Below, in pieces: positions 18,343-27,247 of a stretch of 64,000 nucleotides of DNA. The position numbers were made by a program, and so were the translations under genes. The stretch covers positions 2,576,501 to 2,640,500 of the forward strand of contig NZ_CP102480.1 in NCBI RefSeq assembly GCF_024662015.1, given 5' to 3'. The notes below the pieces were generated by a model. The model was not told the DNA's origin, searched no databases, and saw only the letters and a list, made by a program, of their open reading frames with translations. Source of the stretch: Nisaea acidiphila. Its GTDB lineage: Bacteria; Pseudomonadota; Alphaproteobacteria; Thalassobaculales; Thalassobaculaceae. Within the stretch, counting starts at the first letter, position 1. Each line of letters starts with the position of its first letter.

Positions 18343-20301
18343 ATGCGCGCGCTCCACACCCTCTTCAGCCAGAGCCGTATCGCCGTCACCGCGCTGGCGC
18401 TGCTGCTGATCCTCTTCCTTGCGCTCAACATTCTGAGCGCGAACCTGTTGACCTCGACCCGTCTCGATCTGACGGAGGAGGGGCTTTATTCGCTCTCGGA
18501 CGCGACGGAGACCCTGATCGAGAACATCGAGGAGCCGGTCACCCTCAAATTCTATTACTCCCAGTCGCTCGGCCGGAACGTGCCGTTCTACGGCATCTAT
18601 GCCGGCCGGGTACGCGACCTGCTCGGCGAATACGAAGCGCGCTCCGGCGGCAAGATCAGGGTCGAGATCTACGACCCGCAGCCTTTCACCGAGCTTGAGG
18701 ACCGCGCGGTCGCCGACGGCCTGCAGCAGATCCCGCTGCAGGAGGGCGGCGAGAATGTCTTCTTCGGTATCGCCGGCACCAACCTGACCGACGACCAGGA
18801 GGTCATCCCGTTCCTGCAGCCTGAGCGGGAAACCTTCCTCGAATACGATATCTCGCGCCTGATCCATGCGCTGGCGACGCCGAAGCGCACCGTCGTCGGG
18901 ATCGTCACCAGCCTGCCGATGGACGGCACGGTCAGGATGAACGCGATGGGCCAGCAGACGCCCGTCCCGCCCTACGTGATCGCGGACCAGATCGGGGCCA
19001 CCTACGAGACCCGTTATCTCGACGCCGACCTGGAAAAGGTGCCGGAGGACGTCACCGTCCTGATGCTGGCGCATCCGGGCGAGCTCGGCGAGAAGGCGCA
19101 GTTCGCCATCGACCAGTTCCTGCTCGGCGGCGGCAAGGCGCTGATCTTCGTCGACCCTTATTCCGAGTCCGAGGGCGGGCAGGCGCAGTTCTTCGGCCGC
19201 AGCGCGCCGGATTCGAGCGACCTGCCCATCCTCTTCGAGCATTGGGGAGTGGACTACGACCCCACCAAAGTCGCGGCCGACCGGCTGACCGCGCGCAAGG
19301 TGCAGCCGGGGCAGGGGCGCCGTCTGGTGGATTATGTAGCCTGGCTGGAGCTGCGCGGCGGCAATATCGACAAGAGTTCGCCGATCACCACCAATGTCGA
19401 CACGATCGCGGTGGCGAGCGCCGGCCATATCGCGCTTGCGGAGAATGCCCGCGTCCGCATGACGCCGCTGGTCTCGACCTCCCTCGGCTCGATGGAACTC
19501 GATGCCGAGCAGGTGAAAGGCATGCGCACGCCCGAGACGCTGCTGAAGAACTATCAGCCGGGGGCGAGTTCCTTCGTCGTCGCGGCGCGGCTGACCGCCG
19601 ACGCCCTGACGACGGCATTTCCTGACGGCCCGCCGACGCCAAAGTCCGCTGAGGGCGAAGAGGCGCCGAGCGAAGAGACCGGCGCCGCCTACAAGGCCCA
19701 ATTCCCGACCGTGCTATCCGAAGCCGCTGTGCCGCTCGATGTGATCGTGGTGGCGGACAGCGACGTGCTGGCCGACCGCTTCTGGGTTCAGGTGCAGCAA
19801 TTCTTCGGCCGCCGGGTGCCGGTTCCGGTTTCCGGCAACGGCGACTTCGTATTGAACGCGCTCGACGCGCTCTCCGGCAGTTCCTCGCTGCTCGGCCTGC
19901 GCGGCCGCGGTTCGACCGCCCGCCCCTTCGAGGTGCTGGACCGGATCGAGCGCGAGGCGGAAAAGGAATACGCGGCGCAGGAAGAGCGGCTGCAGAAGAC
20001 GCTGGCGGAGACGGAGCAGCGCTTCGAGCAGCTGCGCCGGGGCATGCCGGAAGGCGCGGCAGCCATCGTTTCGGATTCGGAACGGGCGGAGATCGAACGC
20101 TATCGACAGGAGATCCTGCGCATCCGCAGCGAGCTGCGGGCGGTGCAGCGCTCCGTGCGTGAAGATGTGGACCGGCTGGAGAGCGAGCTCTGGTTCTACA
20201 ATATCGCTTTGGTCCCGCTCCTGGTGACGGTCCTGGCACTATTGCTGGCGCTCTGGCGGACGATGCGACGGCGTCGCCGTCTGCATGCGGCGGCGGGCTA
20301 G
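18343..20301 (+). CDS. Gldg family protein (GldG-like ABC auxiliary subunit)
   Basis: 652 aa with an N-terminal membrane helix (about residues 17-37), a large periplasmic region and a C-terminal helix (about 623-643) before an RRRR tail. The N-terminal LDLTEEGLYSLSDATETLIE and EEPVTLKFYYS segments and the thioredoxin-like middle are the ABC_transp_aux/GldG domain. A C-terminal coiled coil (about 535-600, EREAEKEYAAQEERLQKTLA) precedes the last helix. In gliding Bacteroidetes GldG works with GldA/GldF; outside that group the role is unknown. It starts 1 bp after the permease stop. Confidence 0.88.
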   Translation: MRALHTLFSQSRIAVTALALLLILFLALNILSANLLTSTRLDLTEEGLYSLSDATETLIENIEEPVTLKFYYSQSLGRNVPFYGIYAGRVRDLLGEYEARSGGKIRVEIYDPQPFTELEDRAVADGLQQIPLQEGGENVFFGIAGTNLTDDQEVIPFLQPERETFLEYDISRLIHALATPKRTVVGIVTSLPMDGTVRMNAMGQQTPVPPYVIADQIGATYETRYLDADLEKVPEDVTVLMLAHPGELGEKAQFAIDQFLLGGGKALIFVDPYSESEGGQAQFFGRSAPDSSDLPILFEHWGVDYDPTKVAADRLTARKVQPGQGRRLVDYVAWLELRGGNIDKSSPITTNVDTIAVASAGHIALAENARVRMTPLVSTSLGSMELDAEQVKGMRTPETLLKNYQPGASSFVVAARLTADALTTAFPDGPPTPKSAEGEEAPSEETGAAYKAQFPTVLSEAAVPLDVIVVADSDVLADRFWVQVQQFFGRRVPVPVSGNGDFVLNALDALSGSSSLLGLRGRGSTARPFEVLDRIEREAEKEYAAQEERLQKTLAETEQRFEQLRRGMPEGAAAIVSDSERAEIERYRQEILRIRSELRAVQRSVREDVDRLESELWFYNIALVPLLVTVLALLLALWRTMRRRRRLHAAAG

Positions 20302-20310
20302 GAGGGACCG

Positions 20311-21393
20311 ATGCTGAACTTGCGCACCCTCGGAATACTTGCCGCCGTGACCGGCCTGGTCCTGCTCGGTGCCGTGGTCGCCGTGATCCTCCGCCAGGAC
20401 GCGACGGTGACGGCTTTGCAGGACGCTCCGGCCTTCCCCGGTCTTGAGGCGCAGATTCCGGATATCGCCCGGATCGAGATGTCCTGGAACAAGGAGGGCG
20501 CGGTCGAGCAGGTGACGATCGCCCGCGAGGAGGGTGTCTGGCGGATTCTCGAACAGGGCGGTTATCCGGCCGATACCGGCAAGGTGCGCGATTTCATCCT
20601 CTCGCTGTCGGAACTGAAACTGGTCGAACCCAAGACCGCCGACCCGGCGCGCTATGACCGCCTTGGCGTTGCCGACGTCACCGAAGCCGGGTCGGAAGCG
20701 ACCCGCGTCCGGCTGCTCGGACCGCAGGAGGATGTGCTCGCGGATGTCCTGATCGGCAGCGAGCGGGCGAGCGGAACCGGCGCGCCGATGGTCTATATCC
20801 GCCCCGGAGACGAGACGCGTTCCTGGCTCGCGCTCGGCCGGTTGGACGACGTACAGCGGGTGACGTCCTGGACGGAAAATACCGTGATCGACATCGGCGC
20901 CGACCGGATCCAGGAGATCCATCTGACCGGTCCGGACGGCAAGGTGCTCGAGATTCGTCGCACCGGCGAGGGCGAGAAGCCGTTCGAGCTGATGAACATG
21001 CCGGAAGAACGCGAATTCGCGACCTTCTACACCATGAACGAGATCACCGATGGGCTGGCCAGTCTCGTTTTCGAGGAAGTGCGCTCGATGGGCGAGATGG
21101 CGTTCGAGCCGTCGCTCGGCAATGCGATTTACCAGACCCGCAGCGGTCTCACCGTGATTGTCGATTTTGCCGAGACGCCCGGCACGGACGGTGAGATAGA
21201 GACTTGGGCACATTTCTCTATCAATGTCGCCCCCGACGCGACGGAAGAGGCCAAGAGTTTCGCCGACGCGCATGCCCAGCGCCTGTCGCAATGGGCCTAC
21301 CGGCTCTCCGACAGCCGTCTGCAGCGGCTCCGCCATACGCTCGAAACGGCGACCAAGCCGGCCGAAGAGAAACCCGACGCGCCGAAAGGCTAG
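20311..21393 (+). CDS. DUF4340 domain-containing protein
   Basis: 360 aa, last gene of the Gld-type cassette, 9 bp after the GldG-like gene. An N-terminal membrane helix (about residues 7-27) anchors a periplasmic protein with the DUF4340 pattern (IARIEMSWNKEG, WRILEQGGYPADTGKVRDFI, LSELKLVEPKTADPARYDRLGV). The repeated half-domains look like two copies of an alpha-beta fold. The family is found almost only beside GldG-like genes and is presumed to be part of the same complex. Confidence concerns family, not function. Confidence 0.85.
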   Translation: MLNLRTLGILAAVTGLVLLGAVVAVILRQDATVTALQDAPAFPGLEAQIPDIARIEMSWNKEGAVEQVTIAREEGVWRILEQGGYPADTGKVRDFILSLSELKLVEPKTADPARYDRLGVADVTEAGSEATRVRLLGPQEDVLADVLIGSERASGTGAPMVYIRPGDETRSWLALGRLDDVQRVTSWTENTVIDIGADRIQEIHLTGPDGKVLEIRRTGEGEKPFELMNMPEEREFATFYTMNEITDGLASLVFEEVRSMGEMAFEPSLGNAIYQTRSGLTVIVDFAETPGTDGEIETWAHFSINVAPDATEEAKSFADAHAQRLSQWAYRLSDSRLQRLRHTLETATKPAEEKPDAPKG

Positions 21394-21446
21394 GCGCCCG
21401 GCCTGATCCGGTATCCCCGATGCGATAGCCGCGCGGTTATCGACCG

Positions 21447-22244
21447 CTACTCGATCTTCGAGAGTAGTTCCGGCGCAGTCACGAGCTGACGCACGCCGTG
21501 CGATTTCGTTTCCTTGAAGAATCTGTCGTTTTCGGCCCAGCGATAGATCGAGTTGATATCGACCTTGGCGCAATTCGGCCGGACGCTCCAGGTCACTTCA
21601 AGGGGCGAGCATTTCGCCTCCGTGAAGCTGGGGCCGGTGGTCGATCCCCTGAATACGACCGGGGTTCCCGTATTGCCCGGAATGGCCTTCGCCTGATGGA
21701 GGCCGTTAACAGCCGTTCCGCGATAGTCGAAGCTGGTGAAATCGAGTGCATTCGGGTCGTTCACGACGAGGAACACCTGTGCCTCGACCCGAAGCTGCGG
21801 GTTGTCGCAGCCTTTCGGAAGGCAGGATCCGAGCCCGTGGGCCGGCACCGCGTCACAGGTCGTGTGTACCCAGTGAACCTCGATCGTATCGCCGGGCTTC
21901 ACGTGGCTGAACGCGCCGCCGCCGGCGGGCATGGCCAGTTCTGCCGCGGTCAGGCTGGCGCTCTCGTTGCACTGGTAGCGTCCGTAGGTGCCGCTACCCG
22001 CGAAAACCGCGTATCCGGGACCTTTGTGCTCCGCGTTCGTATGGGTATGGATGTCGCAGAGATTCATTTCGGACGCGGCCGGTGCCAGCGCGAAGGTGCG
22101 GGTGTTTTTGCCGTCCAGCCGTGTGATATCGCGCGGCGTCTGCGGACCGTAGCCCTGACAGAGCTCCTCGGCCGTCGAGCATCCGGCCAATCCGGCGACG
22201 GCGAGCAGGACCGCCGCGCCGATAACTGAAGTGACCTTTTTCAT
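21447..22244 (-). CDS. delta-class carbonic anhydrase lipoprotein
   Basis: 265 aa from ATG 22244. It begins with a lipoprotein signal (hydrophobic AAVLLAVAGLAGC, lipobox Cys followed by Ser, so outer-membrane sorting is expected). The mature part has NLCDIHTHTNAEHKGPGYAV with three His and a Glu, then IEVHWVHTTCD; these are the zinc ligands of the delta carbonic anhydrases first known from diatoms. Eight or more Cys point to disulfides in the periplasm. It would interconvert CO2 and bicarbonate outside the inner membrane. It is convergent with the Gld cassette and downstream, on the same strand, of the proline-racemase-like gene after 162 bp. Confidence 0.78.
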   Translation of the reverse strand: MKKVTSVIGAAVLLAVAGLAGCSTAEELCQGYGPQTPRDITRLDGKNTRTFALAPAASEMNLCDIHTHTNAEHKGPGYAVFAGSGTYGRYQCNESASLTAAELAMPAGGGAFSHVKPGDTIEVHWVHTTCDAVPAHGLGSCLPKGCDNPQLRVEAQVFLVVNDPNALDFTSFDYRGTAVNGLHQAKAIPGNTGTPVVFRGSTTGPSFTEAKCSPLEVTWSVRPNCAKVDINSIYRWAENDRFFKETKSHGVRQLVTAPELLSKIE

Positions 22245-22340
22245 CTTTGGACCTTTACCTCCCGAACGGCATTCGGACCGTCTGGATCTCATTGCAGGTC
22301 CTTGCGCCGCATTTACGACGTTGCGTCATATTATCTTGTG

Positions 22341-22382
22341 ACAGGATAAAGCATTCGTCCTGTAAAAATCTACTGTCAGTAG
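22341..22382. promoter_or_regulatory. two dyads in the gap between the racemase-like and carbonic anhydrase genes
   Basis: The 162-bp gap is AT-rich. ACAGGA (22341-22346) pairs with TCCTGT (22358-22363), and CTACTG-t-CAGTAG (22370-22382) is a perfect 13-bp dyad. Read on the minus strand the second is followed by ATTTTT, so it could be a weak terminator of the racemase-like gene; equally both may be operators for the carbonic anhydrase gene. Confidence 0.4.
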
Positions 22383-22406
22383 AAAAATATAAGGAAACAC
22401 GATGCT

Positions 22407-23435
22407 TCAGGTAGACGGCCATGTATCGGTGATCCGGTAGCCGCGCGGCCACGGATCGCCCGGATCGAGCAGATATTGATGAGTACCGGTAATCCAGGCG
22501 CTGCCGATGATCGAGGGAATGATGGCCGGCACATCGCCGAGCGGGCAGGTCTCCTCGATCCGCCCGGAGAATTCGGAGTCGATGATCGACCGGGCGGTCA
22601 GCCGGTCGCCGACGCCCATGCGGTCCGTCGCGTGCAGCAATGCCATGCGGGCGGAGATCGCGGTGCCGGTCGGCGAGCGGTCGATCTTTCCCGGCTCGAT
22701 CGTGACCGCATGCCGGGTCTGCAGTCCGTTCGCTGTTTCCTCAAGAGGGCCGGCAAAGAGGCAGAAGGAGATGTGCTTCCAGTCGGGATTCGTCGGATGG
22801 GAAAAACCGATCTGTTCGGTGGAGGCCTTTGTGAGCCGCGCACCGAGATCCGCGAGATCGCGTCCTTCGTCCGGACGGAGCGCAAAGCCGAGCGCTGCGG
22901 CGTCCACGACGACGAAACTGTCGCCGCCATAGGCGGTCGAGACGGCGAGCGTGCCATGCCCCTCGACCTCCATTGGCACTCCGATCCTGTCCGCGAAGGA
23001 GAGATGGTTGCGCACGGTGATACGCTCCGCCTTTCCGTTCCGGCAGGCGGCCTCGACCGCGACCACACCGCCCGGCGCCTCCAGCATGAAACGGGTGACC
23101 GGCTCTTCCATCGGCACGATGCCGGTCTCCAGCAGCACGGTGGAGACGCAGATCGCGTTCGAGCCGGACATGGGCGGTGTATGCACCGGCTCCATGATGA
23201 TCCAGCCCATGGCGGCGCGCGGATCCTTCGGCGGGACCAGCAGGTTCACATGCCGGAAGACGCCGCCGCGCGGCTCGTTCAGCATAAAGTCGCGCAATTC
23301 CCCGTTCTCCGCGATCCAGCGTGACTGCTCCCAGAGCGTCCCGCCCGGCGGCGGCGCCACTCCGCCGACGATCACGTCGCCCACCTCGCCCGCGGCATGG
23401 CAGCCGACGACATGGATCTGTTTCTTGCTTTGCAT
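22407..23435 (-). CDS. proline racemase superfamily enzyme (Ser90/Thr256 type)
   Basis: 342 aa. The fold and motifs are those of proline racemase/4-hydroxyproline epimerase/3-hydroxyproline dehydratase enzymes: [36 protein letters not shown] and [18 protein letters not shown]. The positions that are Cys/Cys in proline racemase are Ser90 and Thr256 here. Since a Thr at the second site is known from trans-3-hydroxyproline dehydratases and Ser at the first from some epimerases, the activity cannot be fixed; a dehydratase on a hydroxyproline-like substrate is the favoured guess. No hydroxyproline catabolic partner is adjacent. It is divergent from greB across 134 bp. Confidence 0.82.
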   Translation of the reverse strand: MQSKKQIHVVGCHAAGEVGDVIVGGVAPPPGGTLWEQSRWIAENGELRDFMLNEPRGGVFRHVNLLVPPKDPRAAMGWIIMEPVHTPPMSGSNAICVSTVLLETGIVPMEEPVTRFMLEAPGGVVAVEAACRNGKAERITVRNHLSFADRIGVPMEVEGHGTLAVSTAYGGDSFVVVDAAALGFALRPDEGRDLADLGARLTKASTEQIGFSHPTNPDWKHISFCLFAGPLEETANGLQTRHAVTIEPGKIDRSPTGTAISARMALLHATDRMGVGDRLTARSIIDSEFSGRIEETCPLGDVPAIIPSIIGSAWITGTHQYLLDPGDPWPRGYRITDTWPST

Positions 23436-23569
23436 CGGAAAGGTCCGCTACCAGATCGACATCCGGAACAATTAGCGCATGGCGGCGTTGAGTCTGGCAA
23501 TTGGCCAATGCGTGTGCCTGCGCGTGATCTGCTAGACTTGTCCGGGATAGTGAGCAGAGTTGGCGGGAA

Positions 23570-24124
23570 ATGAGTAAGGCCTTCGTCAAGGAAAGCGACG
23601 CCGATTTCGAGGAGGAGGACGAGGTTCCCGACCCGTCCCCGAAAGGCGTCAAGAACTACATCACGCCGCGCGGTTTCAAGGCGCTGCAGGACGAGCTGCG
23701 TCAGCTCCGCCGGGTCGAGCGGCCGAAGATCGTCGAGATCGTCTCCTGGGCGGCCGGCAACGGCGACCGTTCGGAGAACGGCGACTATATCTACGGCAAG
23801 AAACGGCTGCGCGAGATCGATCGCCGCATGCGGTTCCTGCTGAAGCGGATGGAGGCGGCGGAGATTGTCGACCCGCTGCAGCAGCCGAACAAACACAAGA
23901 TCTTCTTCGGTGCCACGGTGACTTATGCCGACGAGGAGGACAACGAGCGCACGGTCCGCATCGTCGGCGTCGACGAGGCCGATCTGGAGCGGGGCGAGGT
24001 CAGCTGGGTCTCGCCCATCGCCCGCGCGCTGCTGAAGGCGGAGGTCGGCGATCTGGTCGAAGTCCGCACGCCGCGCGGCCCGCAGGAAATCGAGGTCGTC
24101 GCGATCGTCTACGAGGAACGCTGA
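23570..24124 (+). CDS. greB: transcription elongation factor GreB
   Basis: 184 aa. After a short acidic N-terminal extension comes the Gre coiled coil (ITPRGFKALQDELRQLRRVE, then NGDRSENGDYIYGKKRLREI with the acidic tip residues), followed by the FKBP-like C-terminal domain. The sequence around the tip and the RRMRFLLKRMEAAEIVDP stretch fit GreB better than GreA. It binds the RNA polymerase secondary channel and stimulates cleavage of backtracked RNA. It is divergent from the racemase-like gene and 28 bp upstream of the amidoligase gene, so these may share a transcript. Confidence 0.93.
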   Translation: MSKAFVKESDADFEEEDEVPDPSPKGVKNYITPRGFKALQDELRQLRRVERPKIVEIVSWAAGNGDRSENGDYIYGKKRLREIDRRMRFLLKRMEAAEIVDPLQQPNKHKIFFGATVTYADEEDNERTVRIVGVDEADLERGEVSWVSPIARALLKAEVGDLVEVRTPRGPQEIEVVAIVYEER

Positions 24125-24152
24125 CGCCGGCCATCGGAAAGGACAGCGAAAG

Positions 24153-25124
24153 ATGCAGCAGCCGAAGGCGCCGCCCCGGCAGGTCAACAAGGACGGAGAC
24201 GAGCGACGTGTCGGCGTCGAGCTGGAATTCGCCGGCCTCACGGTCGAGGAGACGACGCGGCATCTGCATGCCGAATTCGGCGGTACGGTCGAGCGCCGCG
24301 ATGCGCACCGAAACATCCTGAAGCACCCGAATTGGGGCGAGGCGACAATCGAGCTCGACCTCCAATACGTTCATCGCAATGACCGGGAGGGCGAGGCCGA
24401 GAAATTCGGCTTTCTCGACGTCCTCGATTTCTCCGATGCGGTCAGGGCGCGCCTCGGCGATGCGCTGACCGGTCTCGTTCCCGTCGAAATCGTCTTCCCG
24501 CCCATCGCCTGGTCCAAGCTCGGCGAATTGAACGCCGTCTTCGAGGTGCTCCGCCGTCACGGGGCGCTCGGCACGCGGGAAAGCCCGCTCTACGCTTTCG
24601 GCCTGCATCTGAATGTCGAGGTCGCCACCGGTTCCGCCGCGGAAATCCTCGACACGCTACGCGCCTACATGGTCATGGCCGACAGCCTGCACGAGGAAGT
24701 GGACGTCGATCTGACGCGCTGGGTCCTGCCGCACGCGGACCGGTTTCCTGATCAATACGCAAAAAAAATCTGCGCGCCGGACTATCCGGCGGAACTTTCC
24801 CGCATGATCGACGATTATCTGGAGATGAACCCGACACGGAACCGCGAACTCGACATGCTGCCGCTTTTTGCCCATCTCGATTCCGGGCGGGTCAAGGCGC
24901 GCATCTCTGACGCTCTGGTCAAGCCCCGACCGACCTACCATTACCGGCTTCCGAACGCGGATCTCGGAGATCCGGACTGGTCGGCTGCGACCGAGTGGAA
25001 CCGCTGGGTCGCGATCGAGGAATTGGCCGAGGACAAGGACCGCCTCAAGGATGCCACCTCTCATTTCCTGAACGAGGATCGTGGCCTCGGCGCCCGCCTG
25101 CAGCGCTATCTCGGTCTCAAATGA
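24153..25124 (+). CDS. Amidoligase_2 family enzyme (COOH-NH2 ligase fold)
   Basis: 323 aa. The N terminus has the family hallmark VGVELEFAGLT, with further conserved pieces TIELDLQYVH, VPVEIVFPPI and FGLHLNVEV; these provide the metal-binding acidic residues of the glutamine-synthetase-like ATP-dependent amidoligase fold. Comparative genomics predicts such enzymes form isopeptide or amide bonds on small molecules or peptides. The stop overlaps the next gene as ATGA, so it is translationally coupled to a class I amidotransferase-like hydrolase. This pairing is recurrent for the family. No carrier protein or peptide substrate gene is visible alongside. Confidence 0.82.
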   Translation: MQQPKAPPRQVNKDGDERRVGVELEFAGLTVEETTRHLHAEFGGTVERRDAHRNILKHPNWGEATIELDLQYVHRNDREGEAEKFGFLDVLDFSDAVRARLGDALTGLVPVEIVFPPIAWSKLGELNAVFEVLRRHGALGTRESPLYAFGLHLNVEVATGSAAEILDTLRAYMVMADSLHEEVDVDLTRWVLPHADRFPDQYAKKICAPDYPAELSRMIDDYLEMNPTRNRELDMLPLFAHLDSGRVKARISDALVKPRPTYHYRLPNADLGDPDWSAATEWNRWVAIEELAEDKDRLKDATSHFLNEDRGLGARLQRYLGLK

Positions 25125-25804
25125 GCGAGTCCGCACGGCCTCTCATCGGCATATCCACGTCGAAAAGAGCCGGCCGTATCCCGCTCGCTTTTCATCATCT
25201 TGCGGTCTGGCGCGCCGGCGGGCGCGGCGTGCGCCTCGGCCCCGGCCGCCCGCTCGACGCGGAGGCGCTGGACGGGTTGATCATCGGCGGCGGCAGCGAC
25301 CTCCATCCGACGCTCTATGGCGGCGAGGTCGCGTTGGAGGAAGGCATCGACGAGGAACGCGACGCTTTCGAACTCGACCTTCTCGACCGTTTCAGAGACG
25401 GCAAGCGGCCGGTGCTCGGAATCTGCCGCGGCGCGCAGATCCTCAATGTGTATTTCGGCGGCTCCCTGCACGAGGAGATCTCCGAGGCCTATCCCGGCGC
25501 CCGGGCGCGCCGCACACCCCTACCGGTGAAGCGGATCGAGATCGACGAGGGCACGCGGCTGCGCGAGATGCTCGGTGTCTCCTGGTGCAGGGTGAACAGC
25601 ATCCATCACCAGTCGGTCGACCGGGTGGGCGAAGGGCTGCGGGTTTCGGCCCATGACCGCCGCGGCATGGTGCAGGGGATCGAGAGCGTGAACGGACAGC
25701 TATTCTTCGGCGTTCAGTGGCACCCGGAATTCCTTGTCTTCAACCGCTCGCAGCAGCGTCTCTACCGCGCCCTGATCCGCGCCGCCGGACCTCTTTGCGA
25801 CTGA
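25121..25804 (+). CDS. gamma-glutamyl hydrolase-type class I glutamine amidotransferase (peptidase C26)
   Basis: 227 aa from ATG 25121 (overlapping the amidoligase stop). Class I GATase triad: nucleophile Cys102 in GICRGAQ, His201 and Glu203 in VQWHPEF. The closest known branch is PuuD-like gamma-glutamyl-GABA hydrolase. Near the C terminus IHHQSVDRVG is the substrate-side loop of that branch. Coupled to the amidoligase, it probably either hydrolyses the bond that enzyme makes, closing a cycle, or releases ammonia or an amine for it. Substrate unknown. Confidence 0.82.
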   Translation: MSESARPLIGISTSKRAGRIPLAFHHLAVWRAGGRGVRLGPGRPLDAEALDGLIIGGGSDLHPTLYGGEVALEEGIDEERDAFELDLLDRFRDGKRPVLGICRGAQILNVYFGGSLHEEISEAYPGARARRTPLPVKRIEIDEGTRLREMLGVSWCRVNSIHHQSVDRVGEGLRVSAHDRRGMVQGIESVNGQLFFGVQWHPEFLVFNRSQQRLYRALIRAAGPLCD

Positions 25805-25917
25805 TGCCCGCTCTTGCCGTTTGCCGCAGCGGCTCGTGCCGAGGGGCCGCTGGTCAGGCCCGCTCCCGCTGACTAGTCTCGTATACAATTTCCGAATGAC
25901 AAGGGAGGAGGACCCCG

Positions 25918-26298
25918 ATGGATTTGGACCAGATGTTCGAACAGGGCATGGAGACCCGCAAGAAGGTGCTCGGCAAGGAATATGTCGAGAACAGCTTCAA
26001 CAACGCGGACGAGTTCTCGATGATCCTGCAGAAGTTCGTCACCACGCATGCCTGGGGCGCCTGTTGGGGCCGGGAGGGGCTGGATCTGAAGACCCGCTCG
26101 ATGCTGAACCTCGCCATGCTTTCCGCCATGGGCCGCGAGCACGAGCTGCGCCTGCACCTGGTCGGCGCGCTGAACAACGGCGTCACCAAGAACGAAATGG
26201 CGGAGATCTTCATCCAGGTCGCGACCTATGCCGGCTTCCCGGCCGCGGTGACCGCGTTCAAGGTCGCCCGCGAGGTCTTCAAGGAACAGGGTGTCTGA
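25918..26298 (+). CDS. carboxymuconolactone decarboxylase family protein
   Basis: 126 aa, PcaC-like in length and order: WGACWGREGLDLKTRSMLNLAM, then GREHELRLHLVGALNNGVTKNEMAEIFIQ. It lacks the CxxC of AhpD-type members, so it belongs to the decarboxylase-like branch. GGAGGAGG precedes the ATG and a TATACA lies about 30 nt further up. It is 3 bp ahead of an NAD-dependent beta-hydroxyacid dehydrogenase, with which it should be co-transcribed. No protocatechuate pathway genes are near, so an aromatic ring role is not supported. Confidence 0.83.
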   Translation: MDLDQMFEQGMETRKKVLGKEYVENSFNNADEFSMILQKFVTTHAWGACWGREGLDLKTRSMLNLAMLSAMGREHELRLHLVGALNNGVTKNEMAEIFIQVATYAGFPAAVTAFKVAREVFKEQGV

Positions 26299-26301
26299 GC
26301 G

Positions 26302-27222
26302 ATGAGCGGCGAAAAGAAGCCGGTGATCGGCTGGATCGGTCTCGGCATGATGGGCTGGCCGATGGCCCGCCACATGGTCCAGGCCGGCTACGACGTGCGC
26401 GTGTTCGATCTCAAACCCGAGGTTTCCCAGCGATTCGCCGGCGAAATCGGCGGCGAGGTGGCGCCGACGCTTGAGGCGCTCGGCGCGGCCTCCGACATCG
26501 TCGTCACCATGTTGCCGGACGGCAAGGCCGCCCGCATGGCGCTGATCGACGGGGCGGACAACGCATCTAAGGGGATGAAATCCGGCGCGGTCGCCATCGA
26601 CATGAGCTCGTCGGAGCCGACCGGCACGGTGGAGCTCGGCGCGGCGCTGAAGGAAAAGGGCATCGCGCTTTGCGACGCACCGGTCTCCGGCGGCACCTGG
26701 CGGGCCGAGGAAGGCTCGCTCGCGATCATGCTCGGCGGCGGCGACGCGGCGGCGCTCGACGCGGCGGAGGCGATCATGGGGCCGATGAGCCGGGTGGTGA
26801 TCCGCACCGGCCCGCTCGGCTCCGGCCACGCCATGAAGTGCCTCAACAACTATCTCTCGGCCATCGCCCTCAGCGCGACCAACGAGGCGATTCTCGTCGG
26901 CGCCAAGTTCGGCCTCGACCCGAGCGTGATGATCGACGTCATCAACGTCTCGACCGGGCGCAGCAACAATACCGAGACCAAATTCAAGCCCTCGGTGCTG
27001 ACCCGCAAGTTCGACGCCGGTTTCGCCACCGCGCTAATGACCAAGGATGTCGGCATCGCCGCCGGTCTTGCAGAGGCGCAGGACCAGGACATGCCGATCC
27101 TTAAACTGCTGACCGGCATCTGGCGCGACTTCAACGAGGCCCATCCCGGGAGCGACCATTCCGCTTCGATCCAGTACTGGGAAGAGCGGAACGGGGAAAA
27201 GCTGGAGCCAACGAAGGGCTGA
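26302..27222 (+). CDS. 3-hydroxyisobutyrate dehydrogenase family NAD(P)-dependent oxidoreductase
   Basis: 306 aa. The Rossmann motif is GWIGLGMMGWPMARHM, the substrate loop is DAPVSGGTWRAEEGSLAIMLGG, and the catalytic Lys lies in GHAMKCLNNYL. These define the beta-hydroxyacid dehydrogenase family (3-hydroxyisobutyrate dehydrogenase, tartronate semialdehyde reductase and relatives). It would oxidise or reduce a 3-hydroxyacid; the specific substrate is not predictable. It is in a two-gene operon with the CMD protein. The gene is followed by an intergenic repeat and the SRP RNA. Confidence 0.87.
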   Translation: MSGEKKPVIGWIGLGMMGWPMARHMVQAGYDVRVFDLKPEVSQRFAGEIGGEVAPTLEALGAASDIVVTMLPDGKAARMALIDGADNASKGMKSGAVAIDMSSSEPTGTVELGAALKEKGIALCDAPVSGGTWRAEEGSLAIMLGGGDAAALDAAEAIMGPMSRVVIRTGPLGSGHAMKCLNNYLSAIALSATNEAILVGAKFGLDPSVMIDVINVSTGRSNNTETKFKPSVLTRKFDAGFATALMTKDVGIAAGLAEAQDQDMPILKLLTGIWRDFNEAHPGSDHSASIQYWEERNGEKLEPTKG

Positions 27223-27247
27223 TTCGGACGAGTTCGGTGCCTGCCAT

